A stretch of DNA of 64,000 nucleotides from Evernia prunastri (taxonomy: Eukaryota; Ascomycota; Lecanoromycetes; Lecanorales; Parmeliaceae). This document shows positions 1 through 12,090 of this stretch, piece by piece. The notes below the pieces were generated by a model that made no database searches, was not told the DNA's origin, and saw only the letters and a program-made list of their open reading frames with translations. A program made the translations under genes and the position numbers. The stretch lies in NCBI GenBank assembly GCA_003184365.1, contig NKYR01000023.1:1-64000 (forward strand), given 5' to 3'. Each line of letters opens with the position of its first letter. Position 1 is the first letter of the stretch.

Positions 1-22
1 AAAGGTCAATCCGTTGAGTGTA

Positions 23-834
23 CCACTTGACTCGGGACAGTCCCCCTCCCACAGTCCCCCGTCACTGATTTGCAGCTAAAATCAGCCTCCCGTTCTTGCC
101 GAGGTACCTTAATTTTGGTNCCTCCGAGGATCAACAGTACCTGTTAGAGAGGCATAACTAGCCGGTGTGATGTTCGAATCGAATGTCATTTGCCAGCTCA
201 CCACAACTTCCGGCGCCTTACAAAGCCATCTCGGATGCAGAAGAGAGAGTGGAATAGGTATCTCCTCAACAGCACAGCGATACAGCCAACATTTGCAGGG
301 CAGACCGTATCTGCAAGGGAGATGACATGCTTCCCGACACATATTTCCTTCAGGTGCTGGGGAGGCTTCTCTAACCCAACGTTTTGCTGCAATTAATTCA
401 GCATGAACGAGTTCAATCTCGGTCTTCTCACCGAGTTCGGCGGTCTAATGGTGCGCCGTTGATTGACTATTTCAGCAAGGGATGAACTCTCCCATGCACT
501 ACCGATTTTGGTGTATGCTACTGCTACAGCTTAGCAATGGATATTTGCGATACGGGCCCTTCATCTGATACTATTGTACTCCTTTCGAGCTACTTGTGAC
601 GTAGCCCGAGCACCACGTCGTCGCCCTGAGGCACTACCTCGAAATCAATCAATGTGGGAACAAAAGCAAGTCTCTCCCGAATATTGTGCTGCGCAGGCGC
701 GACACCCCGCCAAAGTTTGGTGGGGGCTGCACCAAAGAATGGCGGGACCTAAAGCTTATATGCTCGGGAGGCTGATTTTAGCTGCAAATCAGTGACGGGG
801 GACTGTGGGAGGGGGACTGTCCCGAGTTGAGTGG
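23..834. mobile_element. Mutator-type (MULE) MITE with 70-bp TIRs
   Basis: Terminal inverted repeats of 70 bp span 23-92 and 765-834. They are complementary throughout except for two positions near the outer ends (ccacttgactcggg against the complement of cccgagttgagtgg). The element is bracketed by an exact 9-bp direct repeat, ttgagtgta, at 14-22 and 835-843, which is the expected target site duplication. Long TIRs plus a 9-bp duplication fit Mutator-like elements better than hAT (8 bp) or Tc1/mariner (TA). The 670-bp interior shows no transposase-like frame, so this is a non-autonomous copy. A single N at 120 lies inside it, so the true length may differ. Confidence 0.85.
120..120. other. 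Single-N assembly gap
   Basis: One N inside the MITE, 28 bp past the left TIR. Other single Ns in this window flank collapsed or duplicated sequence, so this one probably also stands for a gap of unknown size. Confidence 0.5.
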
Positions 835-843
835 TTGAGTGTA

Positions 844-1620
844 GTCGCTGTGTGGACATTGACTATCTTAGCCCACAGGATAAGGCATCTTGCCTCTGCA
901 AGACCTGATCCTATCGATCCCAGAGCCCGAGCAGATTTGATGGTAATAAAGGGATGTGCAAATTGCTAGAAACTTTGCAAGCTGTCAAGATAGCTAGGTC
1001 AGAGTAAGCTGACCCCTCGGACTGTAACGTAAGAAGTGCACGTTTAGGGCTAGGGCCTGTCGCTGCAAATTCTGTCAACCACCATGTATGTATTTAGAAA
1101 ACGTAACTAAAATAGATAGTTTAGTATAACCATAATATAAATCCAGTATAATATAATATAACAATGTCGAATTGTTATACAAATAGTATATAATATCCCC
1201 TTGTGCGATGGTAATTCACACCCTACCCCGGGACTACCCGGATAGCGCACCCCGAGGGCACGATCCGGGGTAGGGTGTGAATTACCATCGCACAAGGGGA
1301 TAGATAGATGAGTAGACATTTTCTAATTTGCGGCGCTGTGCCCTAATCGAATCTACCCGAAAATTCAATTTCTACCCCGAGACTACTCGATTATACCCCG
1401 AGACTCCCCCGGATAGCGCACCCCGAGACCATAATTCTAAGTAGATTATAAATTATCATCGCATAGAATAGTAAGACCCAAAAAAGTATAATATTACTTC
1501 TTCAATATAGACGCCTTATTTATATAAAGAATAATTCTTTTGATGTCATTTTATCATATAGTTTTGATGAAATGTACTCCGTAGAAATTTTGATATTGTG
1601 TCGGATATATCGGGTTTTAG
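844..1620. other. AT-rich gene-free stretch
   Basis: No gene is supported here. From about 1090 to 1620 the sequence is strongly AT-rich and contains the hairpin element at 1194-1302. At 1372-1432 there are further copies of the motif taccccgagactac and gatagcgcaccccgag, and at 1447-1460 a degraded relative of its arm (attatcatcgcat). The composition fits an old repeat-derived tract, possibly mutated by RIP, but no intact copy is present in the window for comparison. Confidence 0.55.
1194..1302. repeat. 109-bp hairpin element (38-bp perfect arms)
   Basis: Perfectly complementary arms lie at 1194-1231 and 1265-1302, separated by a 33-bp loop. The outer dinucleotides are ta on both sides, so the unit can be read as a tiny element starting tccccttgtgcgatggtaat and flanked by a TA duplication, as in Tc1/mariner/pogo-type MITEs. 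The loop motif gactacccggatagcgcacc recurs in degraded form at about 1372-1432 and, more weakly, at 20610-20650. Confidence 0.7.
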
Positions 1621-2165
1621 AGATTGCATTTCTAGGTAGATTCGGTTAGCGTTGTAAATACGAGTAGCCGCTCATGCAAAAAATCTCGCCTCTGACCATC
1701 CACAGTCACAAAAATAGAGAGCGGTTTTGTCAAGATTTGCCCGCGCCCCTGAGTGATGGCTTTAGCTCGATGAGCTCTTCTCCCTCCCCCTCCTCCCCCC
1801 CTCCTCCCCCCCTCCCTCCTCCCGGGCGGCCCCCCCTCCGCCCCCGAACTACCTAGAGAAAATGGGAAAAAACCACAACACCATTGTACCAGCGCCAATA
1901 GGAACCGAACCTATCATAAATTAAATACCACCCAACAACGCCTAGGGTACCCTCCTGAAACAGGTGGTTTTGCTAACCCGGCAACGAATGTACTCTATGA
2001 TTTGGATCCAGTCATCGGCAGTCGAGGAAAATTCTGCAGCCCCACTTTATATGATCATTCAAGGCGCAATTGGCGCACCGACTACTCTCATGTGCTCCAT
2101 AGACGACATTTTTGCTGCTGTATTCACTTTCATTTCGTTAACCAAGGGCTCGACGAGACACCGAC

Positions 2166-2648
2166 CGAAGAAGACACTAGGAATACTCCAAAAGGTGCCT
2201 CAAAAGGTTTACTCATATCATTGCCCAAGGGCTCAACTTGTCGTGATCTCGTCCCCCGAAGGGCACACATCACCGTAAGTCCCGTTCATCCTCGCATTCC
2301 TTCCTTCGATCTCATCTTTTATCGTGTTCTAGGCGCTTGAGGGTAGCCGTGCTTTGGCCCTGAAGAATGTCGAGACGATGAAGATACATGCCGCGACGTT
2401 TCTTCGCATCCGCCGCAAACCAGTGGGGTTGTTAGGCTCTTGAGCCGGCGGTGGCCGTCGAATCTGAGTCTCTAAGTTGAGTTCACTGCGGTGGTCAGCC
2501 CACCGCAGTCCCAATCACACGAGGCAAAAGGGAAGAAGACACTAGGATTACTCCAAAAGGAGCCTCAAAAAATTGAATTCATATCACTACCCGAAGGTTC
2601 AACGACTCAACATCATCTCCGCAGAGACGTTCGTCATCGTAAGTCCCA
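2166..2648. repeat. Imperfect direct duplication (~115 bp, two copies)
   Basis: The copies are about 2166-2283 and 2534-2648. Each starts gaagaagacactagga and continues with a closely similar block containing tactccaaaagg and cctcaaaa. Each copy ends just before a donor-like gtaagtccc. Such spacing could reflect a duplicated exon of a decayed gene. The frames differ between the copies and I cannot identify a product. Confidence 0.5.
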
Positions 2649-5015
2649 GACGAGGCAAGGAGAACTCGCCCCTCGCCGAAACGAAGTTCGACTTTTTGAT
2701 GTCTGACGTGCTTGTAGATTACTCTACAGACACACCTTGTGTGTATGGATCTGCCCACTGTCCTCCAAGCGATGACTATGATGATATAGAACTCCACTGT
2801 CTCTTGAGCCTTGCTCACTTCATGCTTCGGTCTCGGTGAGCCGATCCCAGGCAAGAGTCGTTGCAAGACGTGGGGTCTTTCTGAGTCGTCAAGCAGAGAA
2901 TGCATATATAGAGTGGTGGAGAACCCGTGCAACCAGGTTGGCTTAGCGTAAGGAGAGAGTGGATAGGAAGGCTTGCGAGTGTTGCTACTTCTAAATTTCA
3001 GCACCATGTCATGAGAGAGTATCTGTTGGGGAAAGGTCAAGTGCTTACATAGTCGGCAGAAACACGTTACTGTCTCGATGTTTCAAGTTCCAAAACATGC
3101 CAGGGGACAGGAGCAACATGCTTCTACAGTACGGTCTGCACATCAGCTATAGCTTCTAGGACAACATCGCAACAGCTGGATGGTGGATGAGCATGCTTGG
3201 TAAGGACCTTTCTCTTCATCGTATCAATTTGACTGTAAGCATCGTGCTTGGATGGTGCTAGCAGTGCTCGAAGCACCACATGGGCTGCACAGGAAGAACA
3301 CTGTGGAGAAGATGCGTGACAAGATTGGAGAACCGAATGGATCATAAGACAAGATGTCAAGGAAACAATGAAGATTCCAGGGTATCTTCATCACCACTGA
3401 AATACCTTCTTGAGATGTTGTAAGAAGGTGAACAAATCAAACGGTGAAGGTGCCTTCTAATGGGCGACGGACGCTAACATTTTTCTGGTAATGCTTGAGG
3501 AAGGCGCATTCTTCAGCTTCGCCGCTCAAAGTCAATCACGGCAACAGCATAAGATTACATGGAATGATATGTCCACGATGAACGCGTCTACAATAGTCTG
3601 ATTGGATGGCAGGCAATAGACAACAGATGTTAAGCTCTGGAAATTGGACTTTAAGACTTCGAGCCAGCCCTCTAGGCTTCCCCGCGCCAGCAATATTTTT
3701 ACGAGCAATGGATATCTGAGGCAGCAGCCGTATCAGATGGTGATAGACAGGCGCAAATCTACTCACAACGTGCTGTTTGGGTGCTGAATAGAGTCCCGCT
3801 TGCCTATTCTTCACCAACAGTTTTCGCTCCGTCGCCCAATCCCGATTTGGAAGTCCCGTGACCATTTAGTCATGTGCCCGAATAGAGAGACTAGTAAACA
3901 ATTCAGAGTGGGCTGCAACGATCGCCTGCTTTGCGATACCAAAACCGGTAATGTTTCAACGTGATGTACTCGGATTGCAATGCCCAGCAAACGGTCCGTA
4001 CCTTAGGTGCAGACGTATTCGAGGCCTTATTTTAATCGTATCCAGTGTTTTCAGCAACCAAAAAAGCACTGGACTACGGCTCGTCCTACAGGACTTCAAC
4101 ATGGTAACGTCTTTGCATTAATATATCTTTGCATTAATATAATCCCCCAAACGTTCGTTCATTTGTATAAGCTTCTGAACCACAGTGCACATTCCCCAAC
4201 AGAGTTCCCTCGATGCGGACCCTCCCCTTTTGCCCCTTCGTATCGACTAGCCCACTGATGTATACAAAAGCCATACTACTCAAAGATCACAGGATTGCCA
4301 AACGAACGTGCAGTATCTCACTCATACAACGCGAAAATAGCATTGCCAGCGCTTCTCTACAGCCCAAAAAACAAGATTGGCTACACGGTGTGTATGACAG
4401 ACGTCGAAAGATAGATAGACGACACGGGGCCATCGTCTGCAAGGTTATTCCGGCGGTGGGAATAGGAAATCTTCCATACATTTCCTGTGCCTCTGAATGG
4501 GCTTTGCCGAGTCAGTGAGACGACAAGACAGGTTTCAAGTCTCCATGACGAGAGAAAAATACAACACCTATCGAAAACATCCGCAAGCGTGCCCCAACAA
4601 GTGCCCAGGTGCAAACAAGCTTAAGAGGCGACAACTCGTGACTCGCCACAACAGATGTTGAAAGAATTCGGTTTTTAGCCTGCGGTCAGGCGGTTGATAA
4701 CGAACAAGCAGCTAGTCTAGCCGACATATACTCCCAGCACTACCTTTCACAGCGTCGATGTTTCCGCGGGCCTAAAGCCTTGGGTTAGTTCGTTCTGTTG
4801 CTGACCCGCCAAGCAGGGTCCGGTTTCCCCCCGGCGTCCCTTGATTGAAATTGGAGACCATGCGGCAAACATGAGTTCTTGCATACCCAACCGATGAAGC
4901 CATCACAGTTAAGACGCCATGGGTTTATGGGATGATGTTCGAGGATATTGTATCGAGTAAATTATCTTGCGTATTATTTCTAAACATCGAATATAAAATA
5001 TACTTTTTTCTCTTA

Positions 5016-5043
5016 TTTTTTTTTTTTTTTTTTTTTTTTTTTT
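5016..5043. repeat. Poly-T tract (28 nt)
   Basis: Homopolymer run of 28 T within an AT-rich block. It may be an old retroelement tail or simple slippage; nothing adjacent decides between them. Confidence 0.7.
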
Positions 5044-5763
5044 CCATCTTTTAACTATACGATTTAAAGACGTATATCTTTTTATTATTAGTTATAATTA
5101 TTATAAATTCTAAATTTTTATAGATATCTAAAGTCTTAACTTTTTAGTCTTGTTAACTCTATAAGAGCATTGTTTTATTGTCGAGAATTTAACCTTGACG
5201 TCATATTTCGAGATCGTCTATTCCGCCGACATAAACTCTCTACCTACGCTTATTATATTCATCCGCCTATCGTCCTCTCTCCTCACCTACGTCAAGCCAT
5301 TGAATTATCCCACTATCGCGATGCTCTTTACAACATACCCATCAAATCCAGGCTCTCCCTATCGATCATGATTTTCAGAATAGACACTGATAGCAAAGAC
5401 CTCTAAAGATTACGGACAAACGTCCCATTGCCCGTATCTACCTATCATTGCCGTTGGCGCGGGCTGTCTCGAAGTACACGAACCACAAAAGCCACCACAG
5501 GCCACGACGAAGGAAGACAGATCAGACCAGCATTGGGCAAGAATTCGAGACTCGCACTTTCCACGCACGAATTTATCTTTAATGAAGATATCGATATTTA
5601 CTACCAGGGCATGTATGTAACCAACCACCAATGAAAGACGTCCACCAAGCTTCCCATAATTTGATGCACCTATTGTGGAGTCGAAACCTGTGTCATACCG
5701 CTGCCACCTCTTGTCAACCTTTGGCCAATACGTTCACTACCTTGGTCAATGGGACATGAGCAC

Positions 5764-7170
5764 TTACTTCTCTTGTAACCAAGCGAACTCGGCGACAATG
5801 CCCCCAGCCGCGGCCATCAGTCTCAGCTCCCTGTCTGCCGAATCGACAAATTGTACGCTCATGAAATTCTCCATCGAGCTGGAAGTTTTCCATTTTGCCA
5901 TTTTCACCTCAGAACCGCGCTTGACGTCCTAGACTCTGATGTGGTTGTCGTCTGTAGCGGCAGCAACGAGATCGCCATGAACGTCAAACCCCCGCGCCAG
6001 ATGTCCGCATTCGAGGTTTCGGTAGGAAGGAAACCGGTTGTATGGTTGCGTTACCTCACCGGAGACTGCGAGACCAGTTTGAAATCGCAGGTCGTAAGTA
6101 CATAGCTTTAACGATCAGCAAAATTCGGTACTCACCTGGGCGGGCAATACTTACCTGACTATCGAGACCTGCAACCACTATAGTGTTCTCATTGATTCTC
6201 CTTGCATGGTTGATCTGGCTTGGGTGTTGAATCCGGCTTTCTCGAGTTTCCCGGCAGTCCCCACGACATCTGATATCCCACAGCCGCACTCCGCCGTCCT
6301 TGCAACCTTTGATTACAACCTTCGAAGATAACCAATCCACCGCCATCACTTCAGGTGACTCGGGATACCGCTCACCGCTTTGTTCCATCCAGCGCCCTTG
6401 GCTTTCCGATACGATGATGGCTCCGTTTGATGCTGCAATGGCAAAGCTCGCCTCACCAGAATAGGGATCTGCAGAAGACGCCCAGAAAGACTTATCCGAG
6501 CAGCGCGTCATGATGCTTCTTAGGCCAATCTCGGGTCCCCAGGTGTCGCAATTCTCATCGTCGAGATAATTCATATTCACGTAAGAGACTGGAAATTTCT
6601 TATCGAGCATAGTAACCCTGTAGGCGGGGCATTAGATCCTCCATGGAGCTACATACGACATCCTATACTTACAAAAGGAGTCGGGAGGACGACAGACTCA
6701 TTGAGCTTATCTGTACAGCGTAAGTCTCTGATTGTTCAGAACAGGGAATGAACAATATGACTTGAGATACTTCACCATGCAGAGAAAACCAAGGAGGGCA
6801 ACCTGTATCGTCACCGTGGGCAATGTAGTTTCTGGCACCAAAAGTGAGCTCAATCAAACCACGACAGCATCCCGCAGAGAGATTCCACAGCATACATCTC
6901 GACTTCGTTGCCAGCGTCCTTCGATTTAAACCCAAGTATAATCCCTCTCATAATCTTCGAATCATCATAGAAGAAACTGGTCAGTTCCAGGTTCCGCCCC
7001 TCGTCCATGCGCCAAAGCATCCGATCATCCAGACCCCGACCCCAAGCCTTAAGGATGCCGCTTCTGTTATCGGCGAGGCGGCCCAATTCTCGAAGTAGAC
7101 CGGCTTGGCCTCCTCCCAGCGGAGCTGCAAGGACTTTCGATCTGCGAAGAGAGCTCTTTTCACTTGCCAT
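5764..7170 (-). pseudogene. WD40-repeat protein gene, broken
   Basis: Read from an ATG at 7170 (MASEKSSLRRSKVL). The first frame runs to about 6850, and the protein resumes in another frame at ELTFGARNYIAHGDDTG, implying a 1-nt deletion or 2-nt insertion near 6850-6858. A GTAAGT intron then leads into TMLDKKFPVSYVNM and two WD40-type blades: VKGCKDGGVRLWDIRC and, after another intron, VAAATDDNHIRV-stop-DV. That stop (TAG, 5929-5931) replaces the conserved Trp of the WD dipeptide, a single G-to-A change. The frame then stays open to a TAA at 5764. The fold suggests a beta-propeller scaffold, perhaps a DCAF4-type cullin-4 substrate receptor, but that orthology is a weak inference. At least two independent lesions argue for a pseudogene. 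Sequencing error could explain the indel but less easily the nonsense change. Confidence 0.6.
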
Positions 7171-8151
7171 GACGACTGCTGTTGACAAAAATTGCGGGTG
7201 GGAACAAAACTGCAATGAAGTTTTTCCACAAGTTTCGATGGTGATAAAGAGGTCGCACCATGTTTCGAACACGGGCGACGTTGCAAATGTGTCGTGATTC
7301 AATAACACATTTTTGCCGCTCTATTCTTGACCCATGCCAAGCCCCGTCGACCAATTGTCGTTCCGACATCCAACCATGGTCAGGAGGGCCAGTAGGAGCT
7401 TTCCACTTGTCACTACCGACCAAGTCACGCGTCTATAGTATTGGAACAATCGTCGCAGAAATCCCAGCCTCTAAGGCTGCTCGGTGGACTTTGAATAACA
7501 CGCCGCGCATGAACCTTTGTCTTTGTACATTCTGATCTGAAGAAGTGCGCCAGTTTTTTGACAGATACACCAGCAGCGCCCACTGCATTCATAGCCCATG
7601 AAAGTAACTCTGTTTCTGAAAATCTGGATTCCGCGAAAGAAGGTCTGCAGGAATCTTGCTCCCCAGAGCACCAACCCACCAACCCCATCCATCCATCATC
7701 CATCATAGCCTGACAAAATCGACGACCAGTCTCGCCAATTACTCCAAGTGCGTGCACCAGCGAGTTTAACACTCTGTCAGCAACGACATCTCACCCTCTC
7801 CCAGCTACGCTCGAAGGCCCCAAGAATAATAGCAAGACTTCTTCTCACCCCAAGATCTCACCCCTCCACCCCGTACCGTCGCGTGATCTAAGTTACTTAC
7901 CACTTTTACCCGAGCAACCCCAATCCCCATCCCCATCTCCATCCCCAATCCCAATCCCTAATCCAAACCCCCACTCCATCTGGCACAGCGGATCTCAACA
8001 ACCCGGCCCGCATCTCCGGACCCTCGAATTCAACCCGAAACGACCACCCACACCCCTCACCGCCCCCTCACCGCGGCGAACGAACTCCACACCCCACTAC
8101 GCACCCGCCGCGATCTACGCTTACACGGTTCTTTCTTTCCACTATATCCAG

Positions 8152-8253
8152 TCTCCACTCTCCACTCTCCACTCTCCACTCTCCACTCTCCACTCTCCAC
8201 TCTCCACTCTCCACTCTCCACTCTCCACTCTCCACTCTCCACCCTCCACCCTC
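8152..8253. repeat. 7-bp minisatellite (ctccact)n
   Basis: About 14.5 nearly perfect tandem copies of ctccact, degenerating to ctccacc at the right edge. The unit length is not a multiple of three. The array lies about 670 bp downstream of the O-methyltransferase remnant. Confidence 0.95.
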
Positions 8254-8396
8254 CATATAAGTCACTTCCCTCCCCTCCCCTCCCCTCCCATCACCCTCAC
8301 AACCGCTTAAGCAGCCAGGAAGCAAAAAGCCAACCCGCTCCGAGACCCGAGTGCAGACCGGTGCCAAAAATCCACTGTGCACGCAAGGACCACAGC

Positions 8397-8423
8397 GCAC
8401 GCACACACACACACACACACACA
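8397..8423. repeat. (AC)n microsatellite
   Basis: Uninterrupted AC/CA dinucleotide run of about 26 nt after a short gcacgc lead. Confidence 0.9.
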
Positions 8424-8920
8424 TCGCGACTCGAGACGCACACTTTTGCGGTGCATTTCCATGCTTGAGGAGGGGAAGGATCGTCTGTCTGTCGATGGGT
8501 ATATTGAGTTCTGACTACCTACCTATCTGTAGATGATGGGGATGGGGACGGAGGCCTCACGACGGGATGGGATGGGGGCGGGATGTAAATGGTGCGGCGT
8601 GGGACAAGCGGAGCGGGGATGGAGGGATGCGGTGTCTTGTCATGCAGGGCGTTTGGAAGGGATCCTTCTTGTTTATTTTCTTGTTCTTGTTCTTTTTCCC
8701 TTTTTCCTCACCCTCCTCCCCCTACGACCGATTTCACACCCACAGAACAACAACGAACCAAGCCCGTCGCCTCACACTCATCCCATCGCTTCGCTTCGAC
8801 CACGAAGAAACCTCCAGACTATGTTCACATTTCAGATCCCATTCCAATCCGATCCAATCTATATACTTTTAAATCCATATACTACATGTAAATACCACCC
8901 CCCCCCCTCCCCCAACCCCA

Positions 8921-10275
8921 TCAAGCCTCCCAGACATGTTCGATGAGGCTGAAACTGCTGCCGGGCGTGTGCGTGACGCCCTTGAACGCGAAGCCCGGGT
9001 GCGCCTGCGCGAAGAGGTGGCGCCAGTCCTTGAGGCTGCGCTCGCGGCCGTTGAAGCAGACCGCCATGATGAGATCTGCGTCTCTGGGGAAAGAGAAAAA
9101 AAGGGGGCACGTGTTAGTAGAGTTCTCGGTATCGAGATGACGACGATACGTCTGCAAAGGTTTGCTAGGTTGGGAGGAAGGGGTAAAAAAAGGGAGGAAA
9201 AGAGCTCACAAGGACAGCTTCTGCGTCCACGTCGTCTGCGGTTCCTCCGGCAGCACCATCTCGAACACCAAGACGCGCGCGCCCTTCCTCAACGCCGGGA
9301 CCAAACCCTTGAGGATCGTGACGCAGTACGGATCGCTCAGGTTGTGGAAGATCCAGCGGAAGAAGTAGACATCCTTGCCCGTGACCGTCTGGGCCTGGAA
9401 GAAATCGTGCGCGGCCTGTACTTCTCCGCCAACATCTCGCGGCCCTGCTGCGCCGTGCCGGGGAGATCCTGCACGACGAAGCTGATGTGCTGCGTCGAGT
9501 CGGCCAAATGCTGCGCCACGGCGCCGTGCCCGCCCCCGACGTCCACGAGCACCGTGCCCGGCCGGTCGAGCGCGGCCCAGTCGTACGTGGAGCCGGCGGT
9601 CAGGTGCTTGATGTTGAAAGCCTCGCCTTTCGTCATGAACTTCATGCTCTGGCCGAAGCGGCGCGCGCGAGCGCCTCGGGCATCCGCATGAAGGCGGGCC
9701 CCACCTCGTCCGTCCACATGCCCACATTGTCGCAGAACTCGGGGTCCTCGGCCATCATGCGGCTCACGGCGGTGTGGGCGACGCGGCCCGGGGAGGCTTC
9801 GGCTTCGGCGAAGATGCGGTTCGCCATGGCGTGCCGGAGGACGCGGTAGACGAGGGTTTCGGGGAGGGCGCTGGCGCGGGCGATGTCGGCGTAGGTGGCG
9901 GAGCCGTCGGGGGGCACGGCTTTGTGGATGTTGTAGGTGTAGATTATGCGGAGGTCGGTTATGTCGCTGGGCTGTTTGTCGTCGTCGAAGGCTTTTTTAG
10001 CGTTTTCATGGCGACGATAATGGGAGCGCCGCAGCAAGGAACCCACTCACGCCGTGTAGAATCTCAGTCGCCAGACCTGTGGGACCCAAAGCGAGCTTTC
10101 GGATGGTCTGCGCCGAATCGATGACTGTGCTCCGAACGCCTTGGAGGTCGGGTGGCAGGCTTGAAAGGGAGTCATGGTCGAACGAGGCTGGGGGGAGATT
10201 GTTGGAGGAGATGTATGCATCGAGGCGTTTGGCATTGGAGAGGATCTCTTCTGCAAGCTGTGTGAGAGTAGACAT
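8921..10275 (-). pseudogene. SAM-dependent O-methyltransferase, frameshifted
   Basis: The protein starts MSTLTQLAEEILSNAK at 10275. A first intron follows LATEILHGV, and a last intron at about 9200-9090 precedes the final exon, which ends SFSLIEHVWEA at 8921. It has the class of fungal and plant-type O-methyltransferases: a winged-helix dimerisation region (TYADIARASALPETLVYRVL), the SAM-binding glycine loop (VLVDVGGGHGAVAQHLA), a conserved HDFFQAQTV...VYFFRWIFHN segment with the expected catalytic-region spacing, and a C-terminal NGRERSLKDW. The reading frame changes twice: near 9660-9680 in a GC-rich gcgcgcgc tract, just before RRFGQSMKF, and near 9410-9440, between REMLAEKY and AAHDFF. Neither junction has splice sites. 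It is a recent pseudogene or an error-containing copy. The substrate cannot be told, and no biosynthetic cluster partners are adjacent. Confidence 0.75.
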
Positions 10276-12090
10276 GGCGAAGTGAAATGTAACGGTGGAA
10301 GTGTCAATTTGTCAAACCGTTATTGGGGAGGATTGAGGGATGGATCAAGAATGACGATGGACGCAGGACTAAGGTAGGTAGGTGGGTAGTTAGGTAGGTA
10401 GGTACCCGAGGCTTTTAGCTTCCGCTCCACGTTGTTATAGCCTCAGTCTCGAGTCTCCCAGAGACACGGAACATGCAACATGCAACATGCGCCCTGTACC
10501 TACCCTTACCGCATTCATCATTCCCGGACTGCGCCAGGACGGTGTTGCTATGGCATAGTGGATGGCCATGCACATGGAAAAAGAAAAGGGAAAAAGAGCA
10601 GCTTGCGAAGCGGACGAATCATAATACAATTAATTACCCTGACGCAGGGTTCTTTCTTTCTTTCTTTGATTCTTTCTCGGGCCTGCAGGAAGGAGATTTA
10701 AGGAGATCCAATATCTCCGCACCTACCTATCGGTACCTATACCTAGATACAGTACGGTACTCCACTACTCTGATGATTACAGACACGGTATTTGGTGCCC
10801 TATGGGTGTGTAGTGGAGAAAAGGCAAGGGAACCACGACACCGCTCACAGGCAGTCGCGGACTCGAGTTAATAAGAATTATAAGGGGGTGAAGTGTAAAT
10901 TAGGTGTTCCGAGCCGACTGCAAGTAGAGTACTCTAAATCCTGGGCCTGCTATTCGCTTACGAAGCGAGTACGGAAGGCCTTCACACTACAGGTATCCAA
11001 GGAAGTCAATATGATAAGGGTAGATATTCCCCTGCCTAGCTCCAGAGTCTGAGACCTGGTTTAACTCCCCCGCACTATGACGCTTACGGCGCAGCAGAGT
11101 TGAGTGGTACGAGGACCCAGAGGGGCCAGAGAACCTTAGCATGATGCTACTGTCCCTACGGTACCTAGTACCTAGAGTACAGTCCTGAGTCCTTACCGGA
11201 GAAAAGTCCTCTCATACGGGTCGCCCACTATATGTATAGAATTTTGACAGACTCGGAGGTATTGCAACTAGGTCGCCACTTCCGAAAGAAGAATACCTAG
11301 CTGACCACGCCGAAAGTGTCGTGTACAGTAGGTAGGTACTCCTTTATTAAATTTTCCTATCATCCAGAGACCCCTGCAGTTGCAGTTCTTTCGTCGACGC
11401 GTCGCATGTCCAATCCAATTAGGTAGTGTTGCAATTCTTCAATCCTCCATATTAGCCGCATATTCTTTGGTTGCGGCTTTTGAAACCTAAAGCACCATGA
11501 TGAAAGGTGGACCGTGGTACCTTTTGTCGCATCTTCCGCTCCAATGCAATCCCATCTTATCACTTATCAACCACACCCTTTTGAAAGATAAACCCCAAAG
11601 AAAGCCATCCGTGCATGCAGTATGCAATAAGCACGAACCCGCCCTTCGGCAAAGGAACGGAACGACTGCAGACGTGTGGCACGCCGCACAGCTACATACT
11701 CTCGGTGCTATACCACATTCAAATTACCTAATTCTTCTTGTTCTCCAATCCTGAAAAGAAGCTGCCAAAATTTCTTCATTAGACGCCCCCGCTTGCTCAG
11801 ATACTTGAGGGGCCTGAGGCTCCTTTATCATTCAAGTAGCTAGACTTCGGGTCCGTCTCAAACATGTACTCCCCAGTCCGCTCTTTATCTAGGTAGGACT
11901 GTCCTTTGCGGCGCGGTCTTCATATAGAATACTTACTCCACTGTAACTGTAACGCACGCTCGTTTTGCCCATCATTCATGGACCGCCACGCCGTTGGCTT
12001 CTGACACATTGCCCAACATTCTAAATCATTCATTTATTAACCATACTCAACCGCATCATTCTGACAGTTCCCATCTTGGCCGCGAACAAT
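10276..12090. promoter_or_regulatory. Divergent intergenic region, no gene
   Basis: A stretch of 1.8 kb between the divergent O-methyltransferase and rhodopsin-fold genes. It holds a ggta/aggt-rich microsatellite at about 10371-10406 and scattered ggtacctag motifs (for example 10728-10760 and 11158-11185), but no gene. Promoters of both flanking genes should lie here; no specific site can be assigned. Confidence 0.4.

Larger units (their letters stand above)
1640..5763. other. Gene-free stretch with local repeats
   Basis: No coding sequence can be supported. It holds a C/T-rich tract around 1785-1845, an imperfect direct duplication (2166-2283 and 2534-2648), an AT-rich block at about 4960-5180 and a run of 28 T at 5016-5043. 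Open frames of up to 153 codons occur, but none shows a recognisable domain or convincing codon pattern. Confidence 0.5.
7171..8920. other. Intergenic, C/T-rich with minisatellite
   Basis: No gene supported. The plus strand is pyrimidine-rich from about 7900 and contains the 7-bp minisatellite (8152-8253) and an AC dinucleotide run (8397-8423). A 115-codon minus-strand frame at 7425-7772 has no recognisable features. Confidence 0.5.

Noticed and set aside
8152..8253. CRISPR-like array.
   Set aside because: The repeat unit is 7 bp without spacers, and the genome is clearly eukaryotic.
8057..8424. Minus-strand frames encoding ESGEWRV repeats.
   Set aside because: They are direct translation of the ctccact minisatellite and flanking simple sequence, open in more than one frame.
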